From Streptomyces griseoluteus (lineage in GTDB: Bacteria > Actinomycetota > Actinomycetes > Streptomycetales > Streptomycetaceae): a DNA stretch of 64,000 nt. A model generated the notes under the pieces. The model made no database searches and was not told where the DNA came from. It worked only from the letters and a program-made list of their open reading frames with translations. Both the position numbers and the translations under genes were made by a program. Shown here one piece after another: positions 44,525 to 53,054 of the stretch; the first letter of the stretch is position 1; the number at the start of each line of letters is the position of its first letter. The stretch is from the NCBI GenBank assembly GCA_000717735.1, contig JOBE01000001.1, positions 62,001-126,000 of the forward strand, written 5' to 3'.

Positions 44525-45304
44525 TCAGATCCGACGGTAGCGGGTGAAGAGGAAGCCGTCCTGCTCCAGCAGAGAAGCCACCTGGAAGCGTGTCGGGACG
44601 GTCGTCGAAGGACCCCCGGCGATCCGCTGAGCATCACCCGCCGTCATCGTCGGCGAGAGCGTCAGACACAGCTCGTCGAGGACTCCGGCGGCCACGAACT
44701 GCCCGAGCAGCCTGGGGCCGCCCTCGGTCAGCTGGCGCCGCAGCCCGCGCTCCGCGAGCACCGCCTTCGCCCGGGCCGGCTCCACTCCCGCCCCGTCGCC
44801 CGCGACCAGCACCTCGGCGCCCGCGTCCCGGGCCGCCCGTACCCGCTCCGCGGGCGCGGCGGCCCCCGTGAGGATCAGGGTCGGCACCAGCGGCCCGGTG
44901 AAGAGCGGCAGCGAGAAGTCCAGGTCGAGCGAGGCACTCACCACGGCGATGGCCGGCGCCGGGCCCTGGCCCGCCGTGGCGCGGCGGGCGGCGAAGGCCT
45001 CACGCGCGCGTGCCGGGCGGTATCCCTCCAGGCGTACCGTTTCCGCACCGACCACGACGACATCGGCCAGACCCCGCAGGGTGCCGAAGATCCGCATGTC
45101 CGCGTCGGAGGAGAGCGGCTGGGAGCGGCCGTCGTGCTGACCGGCCCCGTCGAGGGACGAGACCATGTTGGCCCGCAGCCAGGTGGCCCGGGCGGGCAGC
45201 TCGGGATAGGCGTAGGCGTCGGCGAGCTGGTCGAGGGACCAGTCCTCACCCCCTGCCTGGGTCTCGTGGGCTGTCATGTCCGTCACAGGGAGCAGGCGTC
45301 GCAT
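44525..45304 (-). CDS. Pyrimidine reductase family protein (RibD C-terminal domain)
   Basis: A 259-aa protein of the RibD reductase/DHFR-like fold. ANMVSSLDGAG near the start, DADMRIFGTLRGLADVVVVGAETVR in the middle and LTEGGPRLLGQFVAAG near the end are characteristic NADPH and substrate loops. The deaminase half of RibD is absent, and no riboflavin genes surround it. A substrate other than the riboflavin precursor is possible. ATG 45304 (MRRLLPV) is used; ATG 45277 is an alternative. It is divergent from zapE with only 36 bp between starts. Confidence 0.85.
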   Translation of the reverse strand: MRRLLPVTDMTAHETQAGGEDWSLDQLADAYAYPELPARATWLRANMVSSLDGAGQHDGRSQPLSSDADMRIFGTLRGLADVVVVGAETVRLEGYRPARAREAFAARRATAGQGPAPAIAVVSASLDLDFSLPLFTGPLVPTLILTGAAAPAERVRAARDAGAEVLVAGDGAGVEPARAKAVLAERGLRRQLTEGGPRLLGQFVAAGVLDELCLTLSPTMTAGDAQRIAGGPSTTVPTRFQVASLLEQDGFLFTRYRRI

Positions 45305-45340
45305 CCTGGCAGTCTGACATGGCGCTTACAGTGGGGAACT

Positions 45341-46426
45341 GTGTCGACCCGTGCCCTCACCGAAGCCGCTTCCGCCTCAGCGGCCCCGCTCTCGCTGTGC
45401 TCCCGAGAGCCCCACGTCCCCGCCGACCGCCTCGTCGCGGAGATGGTGCCGCCGCCACGCTTCGACTCCGTACGGTTCGACACGTACCTCCCCGACCCCC
45501 ACCAGCCCAGCCAGACGGACGCCGTCAAGGCGCTGAGCCAGTTCGCCGAGGGCCTGGGCGGAGCGCACGCCTCCGGGGCGGGGAAGCGCCGCTGGTTCGC
45601 CAGGAAGCCGGCCGCCCCGACCGGGCCGCGCGGGGTCTACCTGGACGGCGGTTACGGCGTCGGCAAGACCCACCTGCTGGCCTCGCTCTGGCACGCGACC
45701 CCCGCCGAGCCCGCGCTCAAGGCGTTCGGCACCTTCGTCGAGCTGACCAACCTGGTCGGCGCGCTCGGCTTCCAGCAGACGGTGAAGACGCTCGGCGAGC
45801 ACCGTCTCCTCTGCATCGACGAGTTCGAGCTCGACGACCCGGGCGACACCGTCCTCGTCTCCAGCCTGCTCGGCAAGCTCGTCGAATCAGGCGTGGCGCT
45901 CGCCGCGACCTCCAACACCCTCCCCGGCAAGCTCGGCGAGGGCCGCTTCGCCGCCGCCGACTTCCTCCGCGAGATCCAGGGCCTCTCGGCCCACTTCATG
46001 CCGCTGCGGATCGACGGCGAGGACTACCGCCACCGCGGCCTGCCCGAGGCCCCTGCCCCGTACTCCGACCAGACCGTCACGGAGACCGCGTACGCGACGC
46101 CGGGCGCCTCCCTCGACGACTTCCCGCACCTGCTCGAACACCTGGCCAAGGTCCACCCGAGCCGGTACGGCGCGCTCACCGACGACCTCAGCGCCGTCTG
46201 CCTCACCGACGTGCGGCCCGTCCCCGACCAGTCGACGGCGCTGCGGCTCGTCGTCCTCGCCGACCGGCTCTACGACCGCGAGATACCCGTCCTCGCCTCC
46301 GGTCTCCCCTTCGACAGGCTGTTCAGCGACGAAATGCTGAACGGCGGCTACCGGAAGAAGTACTTCCGGGCGATCTCCCGGCTCACCGCGCTCGCCCGCG
46401 ACGCGAAGGGCCTCGTGGCACAGTAA
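45341..46426 (+). CDS. zapE: ZapE/AFG1-family ATPase (cell division)
   Basis: A 361-aa P-loop ATPase of the AFG1/ZapE family, linked to division-ring control in proteobacteria. Walker A is GGYGVGKT (103-110) and Walker B LLCIDE (156-161); SNTLPGKLGEG and the terminal RKKYFRAISRL are family marks. GTG 45341 lies 36 bp from the divergent start, leaving almost no 5' leader, so the mRNA may be leaderless. The OsmC gene follows 34 bp later. Confidence 0.9.
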   Translation: MSTRALTEAASASAAPLSLCSREPHVPADRLVAEMVPPPRFDSVRFDTYLPDPHQPSQTDAVKALSQFAEGLGGAHASGAGKRRWFARKPAAPTGPRGVYLDGGYGVGKTHLLASLWHATPAEPALKAFGTFVELTNLVGALGFQQTVKTLGEHRLLCIDEFELDDPGDTVLVSSLLGKLVESGVALAATSNTLPGKLGEGRFAAADFLREIQGLSAHFMPLRIDGEDYRHRGLPEAPAPYSDQTVTETAYATPGASLDDFPHLLEHLAKVHPSRYGALTDDLSAVCLTDVRPVPDQSTALRLVVLADRLYDREIPVLASGLPFDRLFSDEMLNGGYRKKYFRAISRLTALARDAKGLVAQ

Positions 46427-46460
46427 CTTGGGGGCCGTACCCGATCGAAAGGGATCCACC

Positions 46461-46886
46461 ATGGCCACCGTGCGCCACGCACACACCGTCTGGCAGGGCG
46501 ACCTCCTCAAGGGTTCCGGTGTCGTCACCCTCGACTCCTCCGGTCTCGGCTCGTACGACGTCTCCTGGCCGGCCCGGAAGGACGAGGCCAACGGCAAGAC
46601 CAGCCCCGAAGAGCTCATCGCCGCCGCGCACTCCTCCTGCTTCTCGATGGCCTTCTCGGGCGGTCTCGCCAAGGCCGGCAACCCGCCGACCCGCCTGGAG
46701 ACCAAGGCAGACGTGACCTTCCAGCCGGGCGAGGGCATCACCGGCATCCACCTCACTGTCCGCGGCGAGGTCCCCGGTCTGGACGCCGACCAGTTCGCGT
46801 CCCTCGCCGAGGAAGCGAAGAAGAACTGCCCGGTCAGCCAGGCGCTCACGGGCACGACGATCACGCTCACCGCCGAACTGGTCTGA
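46461..46886 (+). CDS. OsmC family peroxiredoxin
   Basis: A 141-aa cytosolic thiol peroxidase of the OsmC/Ohr fold, reducing organic hydroperoxides. The two active Cys are C60 (SSCFSMAF) and C123 (KNCPVSQAL). ATG 46461 has a GAAAGGGA box. Probably co-transcribed with zapE. Confidence 0.93.
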   Translation: MATVRHAHTVWQGDLLKGSGVVTLDSSGLGSYDVSWPARKDEANGKTSPEELIAAAHSSCFSMAFSGGLAKAGNPPTRLETKADVTFQPGEGITGIHLTVRGEVPGLDADQFASLAEEAKKNCPVSQALTGTTITLTAELV

Positions 46887-46930
46887 ATCTGACCCCAGGT
46901 CGGAACACGCGCCACATGAGGCCGTTGTGG

Positions 46931-46986
46931 CCCGCATGGTTCACGTGTCACCACAGTGCGTGATACACACATGCGGGTCACACGTC
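46931..46986 (+). promoter_or_regulatory. phoX upstream region with candidate PHO boxes and a palindrome
   Basis: Two GTCAC-type 11-mers resemble streptomycete PhoP boxes: GTTCACGTGTC at 46939-46949 (followed by a weaker repeat to 46960) and GGTCACACGTC at 46976-46986. They are bounded by an 8-bp inverted repeat CCCGCATG (46931-46938) / CATGCGGG (46970-46977). The gene downstream encodes a PhoX phosphatase, so phosphate control is plausible. The match is by eye. Confidence 0.4.
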
Positions 46987-47028
46987 ACAGCACACACCTG
47001 TCCGCCAACAGGAAAAGTGGGTTGCCTC

Positions 47029-48390
47029 ATGTCCGCGACACGACGTCAGATCCTCTCCCGCACCGGCGCTGCCGCCGCCGGGATCGCCTTCACCGGCGCC
47101 CTCTCCGAACTCTTCGCCGGCAGTGCCGTCGCCGCCGGGAGCCGGGGAGGCTACGGCCCCCTCGTTCCCGACCCGGCCGGACTCCTCGACCTCCCGGCCG
47201 GTTTCCGCTACACGGTCCTCTCCCGGCAGGGCGAACCGCTCCGCTCCGGCGAGGGCCTCGTCCCCAGCAATCCCGACGGCATGGCCGCCTTCGCCGGCCG
47301 CCGCGGCCGGACGCACCTCGTCCGCAACCACGAGAACCGGGTCACCGGGAAGATCGGCGTCCCGACCGTCCCCGGCCTGACGTACGACCCGGCCGCCAAG
47401 GGCGGTTGCACGGTGCTCACGCTCGACGGGCGGAACAACGTCCTGGACGAGCGCGTCGGCATCGCCGGCACGGCCGTCAACTGCGCGGGCGGGCCCACCC
47501 CGTGGGGCACCTGGCTCACCTGCGAGGAGACCGAGGACAAGGCCGGCACCAACGGCTACGCCAAGGACCACGGCTTCATCTTCGAGGTCGACGGCGCCGA
47601 CCCGCACCGCACCGGAGCCGTCCCGCTCACCGCGATGGGCCGCTTCCAGCACGAGGCCATCGCCGTCGACCCGGCGAACGGCATCGTGTACGAGACGGAG
47701 GACGCCTTCCAGCAGCCCTTCGGCCTCTTCTACCGCTTCCTCCCCGAGCGGCCGCTCGGCGGCACCGGCTCGCTGCGCGCGGGCGGCGCCCTGGAGGCCA
47801 TGCGGGTGCCGGGCGTGCCCGACCTCTCGGTGATCCAGGAGACCGGCGCCCGCTTCGAGGGCGTCGAATGGGTCCCCGTACCGGATCCGCAGGCGGTGGA
47901 AACCCCCATCAGACTCCAGGACTTCGGACCGAAGGGCATCACCCACGCGCAGAAGCTGGAGGGCTGCTACTGGGGCGGGAACTCCGTGTACTTCGTGTCC
48001 TCCTTCGCGCGCGTCAAGGACGGCTCCGGCGCCACCCACTTCGGGCAGGTCTGGAAGTACGAGCCGCACCGGCGCCGGCTCACCCTCGTCGTCGTCTTCG
48101 GCCCGAGCACCGACATCCAGCTGCCGGGCGAGTCACCGGACAACATCTGTCTGGCGCCGACCGGGGGCCTGATGGTCTGCGAGGACGGCGACGGGGCGCA
48201 GCACGTCTACGGGGTGAACAGGAAGGGCGAGGTGTACGCGGTCGCCCGGGGCGCACGGAACATCGGCACCCCGGAGGCCCCGGAGTGGGGCGAGTTCGCG
48301 GGCGTCACCTTCTCCCCCGACCTGCGGACGATGTACGTGAACTGCTACACCCCGGGCACGACGTTCGCGGTGACGGGACCCTGGTGCTGA
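47029..48390 (+). CDS. PhoX-family secreted phosphatase (Tat signal)
   Basis: A 453-aa exported protein. A twin-arginine signal (TRRQILSRTGAAAAG) precedes the DUF839/PhoX beta-propeller. VRNHENR, TWLTCEETED, RFQHEAIAVDP and SPDNICLAP supply metal-binding acidic and His residues as in calcium-dependent PhoX phosphatases. Acts outside the cell to release phosphate. ATG 47029 with AGGAAAAGTGGG upstream. Followed by a large hairpin. Confidence 0.88.
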   Translation: MSATRRQILSRTGAAAAGIAFTGALSELFAGSAVAAGSRGGYGPLVPDPAGLLDLPAGFRYTVLSRQGEPLRSGEGLVPSNPDGMAAFAGRRGRTHLVRNHENRVTGKIGVPTVPGLTYDPAAKGGCTVLTLDGRNNVLDERVGIAGTAVNCAGGPTPWGTWLTCEETEDKAGTNGYAKDHGFIFEVDGADPHRTGAVPLTAMGRFQHEAIAVDPANGIVYETEDAFQQPFGLFYRFLPERPLGGTGSLRAGGALEAMRVPGVPDLSVIQETGARFEGVEWVPVPDPQAVETPIRLQDFGPKGITHAQKLEGCYWGGNSVYFVSSFARVKDGSGATHFGQVWKYEPHRRRLTLVVVFGPSTDIQLPGESPDNICLAPTGGLMVCEDGDGAQHVYGVNRKGEVYAVARGARNIGTPEAPEWGEFAGVTFSPDLRTMYVNCYTPGTTFAVTGPWC

Positions 48391-48414
48391 GCTGAGCCGG
48401 TCCCGGTGACGGGT

Positions 48415-48460
48415 GGTCGCGCTACGCGCGTCGCGCGCGCAACGCGCTCGTAGCGCGACC
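48415..48460 (+). terminator. Large hairpin after phoX-like gene
   Basis: GGTCGCGCTACG / CGTAGCGCGACC, perfect 12-bp arms, with a 22-base CGCG-rich middle that pairs further. It lies 24 bp after the stop codon. Confidence 0.75.
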
Positions 48461-48462
48461 GC

Positions 48463-48855
48463 CTCGGGCTCGTCACCCTGATCCAGAGCCTCGGCGTCGG
48501 GAAGGTCCTCGGCATCCGGCTGCCGATCGTCACGGGCGCGACCTTCGCGGGCGTGACCCCGATGACCCTGGTCGAGCAGGAGTACGGCATGCCGGCCGTG
48601 TACGGCTCGATGCCGGCGGCCGGACCGTTCGGACTGTTCGGACTGCTCGGACTGCTCGGACTGCTCGGACTGCTCGTGACGCGCGCCCTCATCGTCCTGG
48701 TCGCGACCCTGCCCCTGCTGCTCGTCACCCTCGCCTTCGTGCCCGCGCTGCTCGTCCTGCCCTTCCGCCGGGAGCGTGCCGCGCACGCCCAGGCGATGGT
48801 GCGTCAGCTCAGCGCGTGGACTCGGGTGCTGCTGCTGTCGAGTCGCGAGCGTTAG
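48463..48855 (+). pseudogene. Decayed region with an NCS2 nucleobase-permease fragment
   Basis: The 490 bp between phoX and the deacetylase hold no intact gene. From 48463 one frame reads LGLVTLIQSLGVGKVLGIRLP then VTGATFAGVTPM, the typical helix of an NCS2 xanthine/uracil permease. It then enters a run of 9-bp repeats and a different hydrophobic stretch ending VRQLSAWTRVLLLSSRER, the likely C-terminus of another small membrane protein. No start codon with a ribosome site is visible. It seems a fusion of two remnants. Confidence 0.5.
48622..48675 (+). repeat. 9-bp tandem repeat, six units
   Basis: Six units of GGACTGCTC (the first two with base changes) code Gly-Leu-Leu repeats in the remnant frame. 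In-frame expansion by slippage is likely. Confidence 0.8.
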
Positions 48856-48862
48856 CCACTTT

Positions 48863-48881
48863 GATCGGTTAACTTCCGATC
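48863..48881. promoter_or_regulatory. Inverted repeat abutting the deacetylase start
   Basis: GATCGG-TTAACTT-CCGATC, perfect 6-bp arms around an AT-rich centre, ending at the base before the GTG 48882. No Shine-Dalgarno is seen there, so it may be an operator over a leaderless start. Confidence 0.4.
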
Positions 48882-49766
48882 GTGAACACTTCTGTACGAA
48901 ACATGGCGGCGCTCGGTCTTCTGGGTGCCGTCCTCGTCGGTTGCGGCGGCCAAGCCGGGGAGACCGCGCCCTCGAAGGAGCCCGCCGCCGCGAGCCCGTC
49001 GGCGCGGCCGAGCGCGGCGGCGGCCGGTCCGAAGCCCGCGCGCGCCCCCGCGGCGCCGCCCACCATGGCGCCGGGACCCGGCGGGCTCACCCCCGTGTAC
49101 GCGCGCCGGGCGGCGGGCTCGCCGAAGAGCGCGGAGAAGGTCGTCGCCCTCACCTTCGACGCCGACATGACGGCCGACCAGGGCCCCCGGGCCGCGCGGG
49201 GCGAGCGCTTCGACAATCCGCAGCTCATCGCCACCCTGCGCCGGCTCGAGGTGGACGCGACCGTGTTCATGACGGGCCGCTGGGCGGAGGAGTACCCCGA
49301 CCAGGCCAGGTCCATCGGAGGCGATCCGCGCTTCGAGATCGCGAACCACTCCTACAGCCACTACGCCTTCGCGTCACCCTGCTACGGCCTGCCGACCGTC
49401 CCGGGCCCCGACATGACGGCCGACGTGCAGCGCGCCTTCGACGCCTTCCGCGACGCCGGGGCCGTCAACGTCGTGCCGTACTTCCGCTTCCCCGGCGGCT
49501 GCTACGACGACGCGGCCCTCCGCGCGCTCGGCCCGGCCGGGGTGACGGCCGTCCAGTGGGACGTGGTCAGCGGGGACGCCTTCGCGAAGGACGCGGACGC
49601 GGTCGCAGAGCAGGTCATCGACGGGGTGAAGCCCGGCTCCCTGGTCGTCATGCACTGCACACGCAGCGCCGCCCCGGTCACCGAGCAGGCGATCCGCCGC
49701 ATCGTCCCGGAGCTGCGGGCCCGCGGCTACCGCTTCGTGAAGGTCTCGGAGCTGATGAGCGGCTGA
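48882..49766 (+). CDS. Polysaccharide deacetylase lipoprotein (NodB domain)
   Basis: A 294-aa exported lipoprotein. The signal ends in LVGC (Cys21), followed by an Ala/Pro linker (22-65). The NodB domain has TFDAD (D93, D95), HSYSH (H156, H160), RFPGG and a C-terminal VMHC motif. It probably removes N-acetyl groups from peptidoglycan or another wall glycan. The start is GTG 48882. Confidence 0.9.
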   Translation: MNTSVRNMAALGLLGAVLVGCGGQAGETAPSKEPAAASPSARPSAAAAGPKPARAPAAPPTMAPGPGGLTPVYARRAAGSPKSAEKVVALTFDADMTADQGPRAARGERFDNPQLIATLRRLEVDATVFMTGRWAEEYPDQARSIGGDPRFEIANHSYSHYAFASPCYGLPTVPGPDMTADVQRAFDAFRDAGAVNVVPYFRFPGGCYDDAALRALGPAGVTAVQWDVVSGDAFAKDADAVAEQVIDGVKPGSLVVMHCTRSAAPVTEQAIRRIVPELRARGYRFVKVSELMSG

Positions 49767-49805
49767 CCAGCAGCCGAGCAGCAGCGGGAGGACGGCCGGC
49801 GCGAC

Positions 49806-49991
49806 TCAGCCGGAGCAGGCCGTCCGCTCGGCCTCCCGCCACTCGCAGACCGGACACAGGGTGATGCCCTTCGCCGACTCCGGGTACTCGGTCGGCTCCT
49901 GGCACAGCACGCACGCGGCGAACGGTCCCTCGGCCGCCGGTTCGGGCCTCGGGGCGGGCTCGGGGACACAGGAGAACGTGGAGTCGCTCAT
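49806..49991 (-). CDS. Small zinc-ribbon-like protein
   Basis: A 61-aa protein. A Pro/Glu-rich N-terminus is followed by CVLC and CPVC knuckles (27-30 and 46-49), a likely four-Cys zinc ribbon. It begins MSDSTFSC at ATG 49991 and ends TACSG. It lies 14 bp after the ABC permease gene and may be the last gene of that operon. Function unknown. Confidence 0.6.
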   Translation of the reverse strand: MSDSTFSCVPEPAPRPEPAAEGPFAACVLCQEPTEYPESAKGITLCPVCEWREAERTACSG

Positions 49992-50005
49992 GTCTTCGAG
50001 CGTAC

Positions 50006-50656
50006 TCACTCCAGGCGCGCCGAGGCCCGGCAGGCGCAGAAAGCCACCGCCGCCGCGAGGACCGCGGCGGCCGCACAGGCGAGCCACGGCGGAGTCGCCG
50101 TCAGTGTGCGGGCGCCTGTGATCAGGGCCGTCACCGCGTGCTTCGCCGGGGAGCCGGTGGTCGCCAGGGCGAGCAGCGAGCCCAGGACGAGGGCCGCGAG
50201 CGACCAGCCGGGTGCCAGGACGAACGGCCGGGAGGCCAGCGCGCCGACGGCGGCGCCCGTCAGCGCGCAGGCCAGCGCCGCGAGGAGACCGGTGGTCGAG
50301 GCGGCGAGCGCCGTGACACCGCGCCGGTCGGAGAACGCCGTCACCCCGAGGACGGCGACCACTCCGACGAGCGCGGACAGGCCGGTCCCGGTGAGCAGCG
50401 CCGCGAGATGCGCGCGGCCCCGGCCGGCGGCCGCCGCGACCACGCTCCGGGCGGCGGGCGGCTCGTGCGTCAGACAGATCCGTACGGACCAGGCGGTCAC
50501 CGGGAGGAGCGCGGCCGCGGCGACGCCGAGGGCGCCGAGCACCGGCTCGCCCATGGTGACGCCGACGCCGAGCACGGCCGCGTACAGGAGCAGCGGTGCC
50601 AGCCACCGCTGCGAGCGGAGCAGCAGGCCCGTCTGGTAGCGCAGCAGCGCCGTCAT
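50006..50656 (-). CDS. ABC-2-like membrane permease
   Basis: A 216-aa protein with about six hydrophobic spans (first LAPLLLYAAVLGVGV, last near ACAAAAVLAAAVAFCA). The N-terminus MTALLRYQTGLLLRSQRW is typical of the membrane part of a two-gene ABC exporter. The start overlaps the stop of the ATPase gene (ATGA). Substrate unknown. Confidence 0.78.
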   Translation of the reverse strand: MTALLRYQTGLLLRSQRWLAPLLLYAAVLGVGVTMGEPVLGALGVAAAALLPVTAWSVRICLTHEPPAARSVVAAAAGRGRAHLAALLTGTGLSALVGVVAVLGVTAFSDRRGVTALAASTTGLLAALACALTGAAVGALASRPFVLAPGWSLAALVLGSLLALATTGSPAKHAVTALITGARTLTATPPWLACAAAAVLAAAVAFCACRASARLE

Positions 50657-51528
50657 ACCCGTACGCCTTCGGTGGTGAGGTGGTCGATGTGCCAGGAGGC
50701 GGCGAGCAGCGCCGCCAGGAGGGCGTCGGAGTGGGCGGCGTCCACGGTGAGGACGGTGGCGGTGTCGCCGGGTCCCGGCGCGGTGACGACGGGGGCGCCG
50801 GGCAGCCGGCCGGGCAGGGGCCCGCGGCCCCCGGAGACGGCGATCCGGACACGGGGGCCGGGCGTGGCCTCCTCGTCCGCACCCGTCGGCGTCCCCGCAG
50901 GATCCCTCTCCGGCGGCGCCTTCTCCCGTACCCGCCCCGACGCCACCTCGTACACCGCGTCCGCCTCGCCGGCGAGGCGCCGCGGGTCGTGGTCGACGAA
51001 GACGACCGTCGCGCCCGCCGCACGGCGTTCGCGGACCGCCGCGTCCAGCTCAGCGCGCGCCCCCGTGTCCAGGCCGGTCCAGGCCTCGTCGAGGACGAGC
51101 AGGTCCGGGTCGGCGAGGAGCGCCTGGGCCACGGCGACCTTCTGGCTGGTGCCCTTGGAGAGCTCCGCCATGTCCGTACGGGCGTGCTCGGCGGCCCCGA
51201 AGCGCTCCAGCCACTCCCCCGCCCCGGCCCGCGCCGCGGCCGGGCCGAGGCCCTGGATCCGCCCCAGGTGGACGAGGTAGTCGCCGGCCGTGAACGGCAG
51301 GGCGACCGGGAAGCGTTCGGGGACGTACGCGGTGCGGTCCGGGCGGCCCGTGACGCGGCCATCGGTGGGCGCGTCGACGCCCGCGACGATCCGCAGCAGG
51401 GTGGACTTGCCGGTGCCGTTGGTGCCGAGGACCCGCACGAGGGTCCCGGCGGGCAGGTCGAGGCCGACCTCACGCAGGACCCACGGCCCCCGGAGGCCGT
51501 GGCGCCGCCCGACGTGCTCCAGCCTCAA
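50653..51528 (-). CDS. ABC transporter ATP-binding protein
   Basis: A 291-aa ATPase. Walker A is GTNGTGKST; the signature is the variant LSKGTSQKV; Walker B is LLVLDEAWTG; the switch His is in VDHDPRRL. About 80 extra residues follow the ATPase domain, Pro/Gly/Glu-rich, then a helix. The start is TTG 51528, whose bases overlap the AIM24 stop (TTGA), with AGAGGAA upstream; no ATG or GTG fits. It pairs with the permease at 50006. Confidence 0.85.
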   Translation of the reverse strand: MRLEHVGRRHGLRGPWVLREVGLDLPAGTLVRVLGTNGTGKSTLLRIVAGVDAPTDGRVTGRPDRTAYVPERFPVALPFTAGDYLVHLGRIQGLGPAAARAGAGEWLERFGAAEHARTDMAELSKGTSQKVAVAQALLADPDLLVLDEAWTGLDTGARAELDAAVRERRAAGATVVFVDHDPRRLAGEADAVYEVASGRVREKAPPERDPAGTPTGADEEATPGPRVRIAVSGGRGPLPGRLPGAPVVTAPGPGDTATVLTVDAAHSDALLAALLAASWHIDHLTTEGVRV

Positions 51529-52202
51529 CTGGACGTGTTCCTCTGCGGGGTGAGCTCGCTCGGACGGACGACGACGAAGCCCTGGCCCTCCAGCTTCAGC
51601 TGCACCGCCTCGCCCGAACCGCCGCGGATCATGGACCCGATCGACTGCGAGCGGTGCAGCGAGGTGTGCAGCTGCTCGCTCCAGCCGACGACGGCGTCCG
51701 TGTCGACGAAGACCGGGGCCTGCGGGGTGACGGGGATGACGATCGGGCTGCCCTCGCAGATCAGCGCCACGTTCCCGTACCCGGAGAAGACGGAGTTGAA
51801 GAGGCCTCCGCCGGTCATGCCGGCGCCCTTCACCGTCTTGATCTCGTAGTGGAGCGTGGCGTCGAAGCAGAGCACGTTGCGGCCGTTGACCGAGAACGCG
51901 TCGCCCTGCTCGATCTCGACGATGAAGCAGTTCTGCGCCTCGTGCGCGAACCACGCCTCGCCCTGGCCGCGCACGGCCATCAGCGCCAGGCCCTCGCCGG
52001 TGACGGCCCGCTTGAGCAGGCCGCCGATGCCCTGGCCCTTGCGCTCGAACTGGAGGTCGCCGCGGAAGGCGATCATCGAGCCCTGCCGGGCGTGCATCTC
52101 GCCGTTGACCGCGTACTTGACCGACTTGGAGTTCTGCAGGGTCATGCCCGGGAAGGTGGCGGCCTCCGCGAGGTGCTCGCCGGCAAAAAGATCGCTCTTC
52201 AT
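51525..52202 (-). CDS. AIM24 family protein
   Basis: A 225-aa soluble beta-helical protein of the AIM24 (TerD-neighbour/DUF124) family. GSMIAFRGDLQFERKGQGIGG and the Gly-rich GAGMTGGGLFNSVFSG are family marks. The molecular role of AIM24 proteins in bacteria is not settled. ATG 52202 (MKSDLFAG) has an AGGATG box; ATG 52211 adds three residues. First gene of a coupled set with the ABC ATPase and permease, suggesting a role with that exporter. Confidence 0.85.
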   Translation of the reverse strand: MKSDLFAGEHLAEAATFPGMTLQNSKSVKYAVNGEMHARQGSMIAFRGDLQFERKGQGIGGLLKRAVTGEGLALMAVRGQGEAWFAHEAQNCFIVEIEQGDAFSVNGRNVLCFDATLHYEIKTVKGAGMTGGGLFNSVFSGYGNVALICEGSPIVIPVTPQAPVFVDTDAVVGWSEQLHTSLHRSQSIGSMIRGGSGEAVQLKLEGQGFVVVRPSELTPQRNTSS

Positions 52203-52273
52203 AGGGGGCATCCTGTCCCGGAAGGGACGATTCCCACAAGAACGGCTCGTCAGGGCAGTGGCAGACTTGCCGG

Positions 52274-52972
52274 GTGAGCAGCAACGTGACCGATCCCCGC
52301 GCCCCCGATCTCCGCGACGAGAAGCCCCAGTTCGTCCTCCCCCTGGTCGTCCGCATCGAGCGTGACGCCCCGCCGGCCCGTACCGATGCCCTGGAGACCG
52401 CCGCCCGCGCGGTCCTGGAGATCCTGACCGACGACCGCTCCCTCGGCGAGGGCGAGTGGGCGCAGGTCATGACCGACTGGCAGGACGCCAGGATCCGCAA
52501 GGTGGTGCGGCGTGCGCGCGGTGCGGAGTGGCGGCGGGCGGAGGCCCTCCCGGGGATCACGGTCACCGGCAAGGAGGCGGAGGTACGGGTCTTCCCGCCG
52601 GTCCCGCTCGACGGCTGGCCCAAGGAGCTGGCCAAGCTCCAGGTCTCCGGCACCGACCTCGACGACCCGGCCGCGCCGGGACCCGTCCCTGAGGGAGCGG
52701 CGGTGCTGTGGCTCAGTCCCGCGCTCGACATGTCGGCGGGCAAGGCGATGGCACAGGCCGGACACGGGGCGCAGCTGCTGTGGTGGGCGATGGCGGAGGA
52801 GGAGCGGGAGGCCTGGCGCGAGGCCGGTTTCCCGCTCGCCGTACGGACGGCGCCGAGGGGTGACTGGGCCGCCCTGACGGAGAGCGGGCTTCCGGTGGTG
52901 CGCGACGCGGGGTTCACGGAGATCGCACCGGGCTCGTGCACGGTGGTGTCGGCGTTCCCGAACCTCAAATGA
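52274..52972 (+). CDS. Peptidyl-tRNA hydrolase (Pth2-type) family protein
   Basis: A 232-aa protein. The C-terminal half contains LDMSAGKAMAQAGHGAQLLWW, the conserved Lys/Gln/His core of the Pth2 fold that frees tRNA from peptidyl-tRNA. The N-terminal half (QFVLPLVVRIERD) is specific to actinobacteria. GTG 52274. It is divergent from the AIM24 operon. Confidence 0.78.
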   Translation: MSSNVTDPRAPDLRDEKPQFVLPLVVRIERDAPPARTDALETAARAVLEILTDDRSLGEGEWAQVMTDWQDARIRKVVRRARGAEWRRAEALPGITVTGKEAEVRVFPPVPLDGWPKELAKLQVSGTDLDDPAAPGPVPEGAAVLWLSPALDMSAGKAMAQAGHGAQLLWWAMAEEEREAWREAGFPLAVRTAPRGDWAALTESGLPVVRDAGFTEIAPGSCTVVSAFPNLK

Positions 52973-53054
52973 AGCTCTGAACGTTCCCCTCTCGGGGTTC
53001 GAATGTTCCCGTCCGGGTCATCACGTGGGGAACTGAGGACCGAAGGAGGGGGAC

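Noticed and set aside
44480..45340. N-terminal extension of zapE by 287 codons
   Set aside because: It is antisense to the RibD-type reductase; ZapE homology begins after 45341.
48622..48675. Possible CRISPR array
   Set aside because: Units are contiguous 9-bp repeats without spacers and code Gly-Leu-Leu.
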